In this document: piece after piece, positions 58,492 through 64,000 of the stretch | Layout of the letters: each line of letters starts with the position of its first letter | Position numbering within the stretch: position 1 is the stretch's first letter | Origin: Mesorhabditis belari | Lineage: Eukaryota; Nematoda; Chromadorea; Rhabditida; Rhabditidae | Assembly (NCBI GenBank): GCA_958450365.1 | Contig: CAUEEP010000727.1 | Location: forward strand, 2,759,227 to 2,823,226 | DNA length: 64,000 nucleotides | Direction of reading: 5' to 3' | The notes under the pieces: model-generated | Told to the model about the DNA's origin: nothing | What the model saw: the letters and a program-made list of their open reading frames with translations, nothing else | The model's database searches: none | Made by a program: the position numbers and the translations under genes

Positions 58492-61400
58492 ATGCTATCC
58501 CAGTTCATTATTTACTTGAGTTACGGAATACCATCCGCCATTCTCAATTTTCTGTTAATCATTTGCATTTTGAGAAGCAAATCCCTTCTGAAAAACTCGT
58601 TTTATCGAGTCTACGCTTTTGTGCTGATTGTGGTGAGTGGTAAACTCGCTTATCGATATTATCGATACAAACGGCATGCTCATGCTTAACGGTTCAGATC
58701 TCAGCTTCTAAAACAGCTATCAATCTGTAAATTTTTTTCATTGAAAAGTCAAGAATGTCACCTTTTGATTGCTATTTTATAGCGATTTTTAATAAGTAAG
58801 TACTTTATAAACCTTATCGATAAGCTTACTATCGATACGATAAACTTTTTTAAACACTCACTTATGAGAATTTGCTATGTGTGAAATAGCAATAAAAAGC
58901 TGACACTCTTAGCTTTCTAATGAAACAATTTGCAGATTTTTCTAGAAACCGAGAGCTGAACGGTCAAAAATGAGCTTTCCGCTTGTATCAATAATTCTAG
59001 TGAGTAGAGTATGTTTCTCTCAAATAAGACATTCTTAAATGCCCTATCAGTAAAAAGAGTACCGTAGTTTTTGCATATTAGCAATAAGAACAGCAAAATC
59101 GCTTTATATACGGCTGCCAGGAAAGCTATTCAGTCGCTAAACTGATCACCCTATTTGGAAAAGTTTTATACAAAAGGAAAACTGAATACCTCGCAATTTC
59201 ACATCAAAATTTGGAACGCCTTATTTGACGTTTATTTGTTTAATATAATTTATAATAACTTGAAAATTAATCAAAAAGAATCGCCTTGTTCCAAATTCTT
59301 TTGAGATTTTGAGAATTAGCCACAAAAAAGTAAATCATGGATTAAAAGGAAGATTAGTAGCAGGTTATTGTTTTTTTTAAATTTCAGTACCTGGCCACCT
59401 ATCTGAACACATGGATAGCCATTAAGCCTCGGGAGCTCCTCGCGGTCACCCAATTCTACACAAACATCTCGTCGACAATTCCCCCATGGCGCATCTTTTT
59501 GACGATACAAGCATCGGTTTTTCATATCGAACAGCTTGCCCTCATTTTGATGCATTTAAATCGATTCACCTCTATTTGGTTGCCCCTTTTTCATTACAAG
59601 GTTGGCTTAAGCTTTTTTCTTAAAAATTGCAAAAAAACTGATTTTGAAGAAAAAGATTAGCTTTGGGCATCAGAAATCATTGAACTTCTATTCTTTTCTA
59701 AAATCATTCAAAAGAGTTTCAGTTGTGGAAACGTTCTCACTTCCAATACGCAGTCTTTGTCATTTTTCTTTTTGCTTTCGGAGTTAATTACGAAAATTTG
59801 TTTATGACCGGATATTATACTCCGAATGCGGCCGGTTACGCGATTTTTGCGGCTGATCGAGCAACGGTAACAAATTTTTCGTTGAAAGAGACTACTTGGG
59901 CCCAGTACAGTATGATTAAGTGAATGTTTGAAACTAGTTTACCGATTTTGTAGCTTTCCCCAATCTCGTTGTGGACGGAGAAGTCAATGTCACACGTCTA
60001 TCCACTCACCTCGCTGGGCATCAATTTGGGCACCGTCTCGAAAGTGCTCTACATGAGATATTTGGGGAAAAGGTGGCCTGAAAAAAAGAAAAAACTGAAA
60101 AAAGCTTAATTATGCGTTCAAACCTTGTAGTTTTTGACATTTGAAAACAGAAGAAATAATAGACTATAAGAAATCACAAAAATATTTTCAGAATTCAATG
60201 AACTTGGTTTGGAACTTAAATCAAATCAAATCCAAATTTGCCTTTCTGTTTCAGTTTGGGCGCCAAATCTCTCGAATTGAACCTTTTATTCATTTGCTTG
60301 GCGAGTTTATTCGTTCAAATTGGTCTCATGGTTTGGGTAGTAAGTTTTTAAGATTTTTTCGACACAAAAACGTTCAGGACTACGGCAATATGGCTCTCGA
60401 TCAAGCCACTTGGCTTTTAGTGGTCGGGTTTCTTGGCTAGAATACTTTAATAATAATTTTTAGTTAAACCTTGCCTCGGACTGTTCAACGTTAAGCGAGG
60501 CCTACATTGGTTTAGCCGTTAACAACACCTTAAGACGAACATTTCTCTCATATTTCTGTTTGTCGATCAAAATTGGCTCTGATGTCACTTTTTCGAATCC
60601 GTCAAATCCACAAAATTAAGCAATTAAGTTTTTTGGATTCGATTTTAAAACCTTGACCTTTAAAACCACGCAGCAAGCGTTTTGCTACTAAAAGGTACAA
60701 AAATAAATAATGATTTTTTCGATGTTAATTCGAGAAAATTTCGACCGACAACAGAAGAGATTCCGTTGAGCTAACAGACTTAGTTTTTTGTTCTTGTTTT
60801 TGTTATCGAATTTTCGGTTTTCAATAAATCGTTTTTGAGACTTAAATTTGGTATTTCACAAAAAGACAATAGATGAGAAAACAAAGAGACAACATCGGAG
60901 ACAATTTTCTCGGTGAGAGATTTGAGAGGGGCACACACAAACTTTTTCCTTTGAAAGTTTAATCTGATCATGAGCTTTCAAAAAAAACTGCTTAAAAACA
61001 AGCACCAACAATTCTGCAAAAATTTTATGAGGCATCGGAGTCAAACCAAAAACCCCATATTTTGAATCCAGATCGGTAAAAAAGTACGGGAAAAACAACT
61101 CTTTTTCTCATCAAAAAAGAGTTCCCTGTTTCATTTACTAGACGAAAAATCAAAAACTGTTATTTGTTCAAGATAAGTAGAACTTCTTCTTGGTTTTTCG
61201 AAAACAATAAACTAAAAGTTGCAAGAAAAGAAGCAGAACACTTAAATAAGAAAGTTAAAGAAAGAAATGGGAAAGAAAGTCATAGATTTTGTAGATTTTG
61301 GGGTTTTCAAAAAATTTCAGCTGTGAAAAAGTGGACGTTTGTAGATCAATGATTATGCTTTTAAAGCAAATCACTTTCTTTTAGGCCTGGTGGTATGTGC

Positions 61401-61625
61401 TTCTCTTTTTCGATGCCTTTCTCGGCATTGGCTTTGCAATGAAGCACTATGACTTCTTTGGAGCATAAGTGAACAGCTAAGGATACTTATTCTTGATTAC
61501 TTAAGATTTCTGCTCCTACTCCACCCTTTTTCCGGACTCACGAAGAGAAATCGGCCAGAAAGAGGTTCTTGGATCGAATGGAGGGACGTTTCAAAACATT
61601 ATTCCTTGAGAAAATTCTCGTCTAG
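58492..61625 (+). CDS. Srg-like serpentine chemoreceptor, possibly decaying
   Basis: Start ATG 58492 (MLSQFIIYLSYGIPSAILNF, the TM1 start typical of Srg receptors; KNSFYRVYA follows). Candidate exons: 58492-58635, 59390-59599 (NTWIAIKPRELLAVTQFYTN to LMHLNRFTSIWLP, TM2-3), about 59721-59935 (VFVIFLFAFGVNYENLF, TM4), about 59954-60110 (PLTSLGINLGTVSKVLYMRY), about 60256-60330 (TM6, LELNLLFICLASLFVQIG), about 60378-60430, and a C-terminal piece ending near 61625 (PTPPFFRTHEEKSARKRFLD). Seven-TM nematode chemosensory family. Several joins, mainly between the third and fourth candidate exons and near the end, give no clean phase, so the gene may carry lesions. It is the last gene before the telomeric repeats. 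Confidence 0.65.
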
Positions 61626-62455
61626 CTTTTCTGTGATCAAACCAGCTAAATAGTCTTCATTTCAGGATGACCGTTTATAAGTTTTCTCAAGTCATGGTGA
61701 TTTTGATTTTTCAAAAGTTTTTTGAGTAACTCTTCCCCATCAAGTTTTTCGAAAAGTTCTTCTGGTTCTTGTTGAGTTTCCGGCAGTTCTTCGGCTGATG
61801 AAAATTTATTTTGTTCTTTTAAGATGCTCTCGGTGCTCTGGCATTTGAAAGAGCCTATCCACTAGGAACTTTTCGATAGCAAGACAACACTCAACTTAAT
61901 CAAATACTCGGAGCTATCAATATAATCAACTTAATCAAATAAAGTGCTAGTTGTGCAATAATGTGTATCACATACAAATTTATTGTTTTTGAAGTTTTTG
62001 TTACTGGATTCTTGACAATTTTGGTTTGTCTCAGATTTAGCTAAGTTTTGGTTACATTTAGACACCGAAGCAACAACGAGACAATGAAATTGGATGCGGA
62101 TTGGCTTGGAAGATCGACAAAAGGTAAAAGTTTCCAAAAAACTCAAAGTAGGATATAAACTGAATAAAACATCTAAATATTATGCAAACTTTGAGCAAAA
62201 TACTGTCTTGTCATTCAGTAAACCATCTTCAACTTACGAGGGGCCGACAATGGGACTAAAGATGGCGTGTACCTCAAAACGGTGGGTAACAAAACTAAAA
62301 TTTGAGCTAAAGTTTTGAAAAATAACGGACTTTGGAAAGGTTTTCTCTTAATATTAAGGACTCTAGCAAGCTTTTTGAATTGTTAGCTGCTAAACTCCTG
62401 ATTGTTAGCTCTTTTAGTGTTTTGCTCGCAGCCACAAGAGTTAACTGTTATGTGG
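61626..62455. other. Subtelomeric single-copy stretch
   Basis: About 0.8 kb between the receptor and the telomeric array. No gene and no subtelomeric satellite. A short open frame at 62094-62318 shows no known domain. The sequence goes from unique DNA (TTAACTGTTATGTGG) straight into hexamers. Confidence 0.5.
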
Positions 62456-63256
62456 CTTAGGCTTAGGCTTAGGCTTAGGCTTAGGCTTAGGCTTAGGCTT
62501 AGGCTTAGGCTTAGGCTTAGGCTTAGGCTTAGGCTTAGGCTTAGGCTTAGGCTTAGGCTTAGGCTTAGGCTTAGGCTTAGGCTTAGGCTTAGGCTTAGGC
62601 TTAGGCTTAGGCTTAGGCTTAGGCCCAGGCTTAGGCTTAGGCTTAGGCTTAGGCTTAGGCTTAGGCCCAGGCTTAGGCTTAGGCTTAGGCTTAGGCTTAG
62701 GCTTAGGCTTAGGCTTAGGGCTTAGGCTTAGGCTTAGGCTTAGGCTTAGGCTTAGGCTTAGGCTTAGGCTTAGGCTTAGGCTTAGGCTTAGGCTTAGGCT
62801 TAGGGCTTAGGCTTAGGCTTAGGCTTAGGCTTGGGGCTTAGGCTTAGGCTTAGGCTTAGGCTTAGGCTTAGGCTTAGGCTTAGGCTTAGGCTTAGGCTTG
62901 GAGGCTTAGGCTTAGGCTTAGGCTTAGGCTTAGGCTTAGGCTTAGGCTTAGGCTTAGGCTTGGAGGCTTAGGCTTGCAGGCTTGGAGCTTAGGCTTAGGC
63001 TTGGGCAGGCTTGGGCTTAGGCTTGGGCTTAGGCTTGGGCTTAGGCTTAGGCTTGAGGCTTGGGCTTAGGCCTTAGGCTTGGGCTTGGGCTTAGGCTTAG
63101 GCTTAGGCTTGGGGCTTGGGCTTAGGCTTGGGCTTGGGCTTGGGCTTGGAGGCTTGGAGCAGGCTTGGGCTTAGGCTTGGGCTTAGGCTTGAGGCTTGGG
63201 GCTTAGGCTTGGGCTGGGCAGGCTTGGAAGCAGGCAGGCAGGCTTGGAAGCAGGCA
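62456..63256 (+). repeat. Telomeric repeat array, TTAGGC orientation
   Basis: Nearly perfect TTAGGC hexamers from 62456 to about 62980, with occasional CCC or GG variants. After about 62980 TTGGGC and GGAGGC variants become frequent. TTAGGC is the nematode telomere unit. The G-rich strand running 5' to 3' rightward is the orientation expected of a right chromosome end. Confidence 0.97.
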
Positions 63257-63720
63257 AACCTGAGCCTAAACAAACCTAAACCTAAACCTAAGCCTCAGTG
63301 GCCTGGCTGGTGGTGGGGCTGAGGCCTGATGGCCTGGCCTGGTATAGTGCCAGTGGTGAGCCTGAGCCAGGCTGAGCCTGGTACAGACAGAACAGCGGAA
63401 GATGGCCAGGCTGAGCCTGGTGATGAGGCCTGGCCTGGTGGGCCTGAGCCCCCCGCCCAGGCCTCAGGCCACAGGCGGCCTGGGGCTGGGGCACCTGGGG
63501 CCTGAGTATGAGGCTAGGCCTGGGGCCTGGCAGGCCTGGGGCCACCAGGCTCAGGCCTGGGCCCCTGGAGGCTAGGCTACAGGCCTGAGGCCTGAGTAGG
63601 CCTGGGTACCAGTACTGGTACCTGGGCCTGGCCAGGCCTGAGCCTGAGCCTGAGCCTGAGTGGGGCCCTGGGCTGACTGAAGCTGGTACCAGGTGCAGGC
63701 TGAAGGCCCTGAGTGGTATT
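63257..63720. repeat. Degraded GC-rich stretch, GCCTGG/GCCTGAG-rich
   Basis: Low-complexity sequence made mostly of GCCTGG, GCCTGAG and GGCC words with no strict period. It looks like C-rich telomere strand (GCCTAA) in which AA is read as GG or GAG. No gene. Confidence 0.7.
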
Positions 63721-64000
63721 TGAGTAGCCTAAGCCTAAGCCTAGGCCTAAGCCTAAGCCTAAGCCTAAGCCCACAAGCCTAAGCCCTGGAAATGAGCCCC
63801 TAAGCCTAAGCCTTGGCCTAAGCCTAAGCCTAAGCCTAAGCCTAAGCCTAAGCCCTAGGCCAGCCTAAGCCTAAGCCTAAGCTAAGCCTGAGCCTAAGCC
63901 TAAGCCTAAGCCTAAGAAAGCCTAGGCCTAAGCCTAAGCTAAGCCTAAGCCTAAGCTAAGCCTAAGCCTAAGCTAAAGCCTAAGCCTAAGCCTAAGCCTA
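63721..64000 (-). repeat. Telomeric repeat array, inverted (GCCTAA) orientation
   Basis: CCTAAG/GCCTAA hexamers with a few deletions (GCTAAG) run to the window edge. This is the reverse complement of the array at 62456, so the two arrays stand head to head. Confidence 0.95.

Noticed and set aside
62402..62725. Long open frame coding for alternating leucine-arginine (also 63116-63322 and 63577-63774)
   Set aside because: Translation of the telomere hexamer; any six-base repeat without stops gives such frames.

Overview
The window is nuclear DNA of a nematode, most likely a rhabditid. Three things point there. The right end runs into arrays of the nematode telomere hexamer TTAGGC. The genes have many short introns with the nematode TTTTCAG-type 3' splice site. 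The gene content is typical: an Srg-like chemoreceptor, a large UDP-glucuronosyltransferase, and a secreted mosaic protein built of WAP, thyroglobulin-1, antistasin and Kunitz domains. Genus and species cannot be told from the sequence alone.

Layout, left to right. (1) 973-13299, minus strand: a complete Tuba/DNMBP-like Rho GEF scaffold (four SH3, DH, BAR, C-terminal SH3) whose introns hold two mariner-related elements, two MITE-like elements and a foldback. (2) 14158-16186, plus: an IFRD-family gene, divergent from Tuba. (3) 17450-21693, plus: a UDP-glucuronosyltransferase. (4) 22396-23180: an intergenic MITE cluster. (5) 23222-30414, plus: a kinesin-5 (BMK-1/Eg5 type). (6) 32294 to about 57272, plus: a 25-kb gene for a cysteine-rich type I membrane protein made of six repeats of a Tg1-antistasin-lustrin/WAP module. 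Its introns hold a deleted piggyBac, a 5.1-kb DIRS/PAT-type retrotransposon, a whole gene on the opposite strand (45953-48300), tRNA-derived SINEs, and a 72-bp copy of a kinesin-5 exon. (7) About 58 kb: an orphan protein-kinase exon on the minus strand. (8) 58492-61625, plus: an Srg-like serpentine receptor, possibly decaying. (9) 62456-64000: telomeric repeats, first TTAGGC on the plus strand, then a degraded GC-rich stretch, then the reverse orientation.

The single-copy genes are housekeeping or signalling genes and do not form a pathway. The most notable items are the DIRS element (its internal complementary region is the joined copy of both termini, and it sits just upstream of a host 3' splice site), the opposite-strand nested secreted gene, the kinesin exon scrap, the MITE and SINE families shared across introns, and the head-to-head telomere tract, part of which looks like a long-read base-calling artefact. 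No database search could be run. Exon joins were worked out by eye from splice-site and reading-frame agreement.
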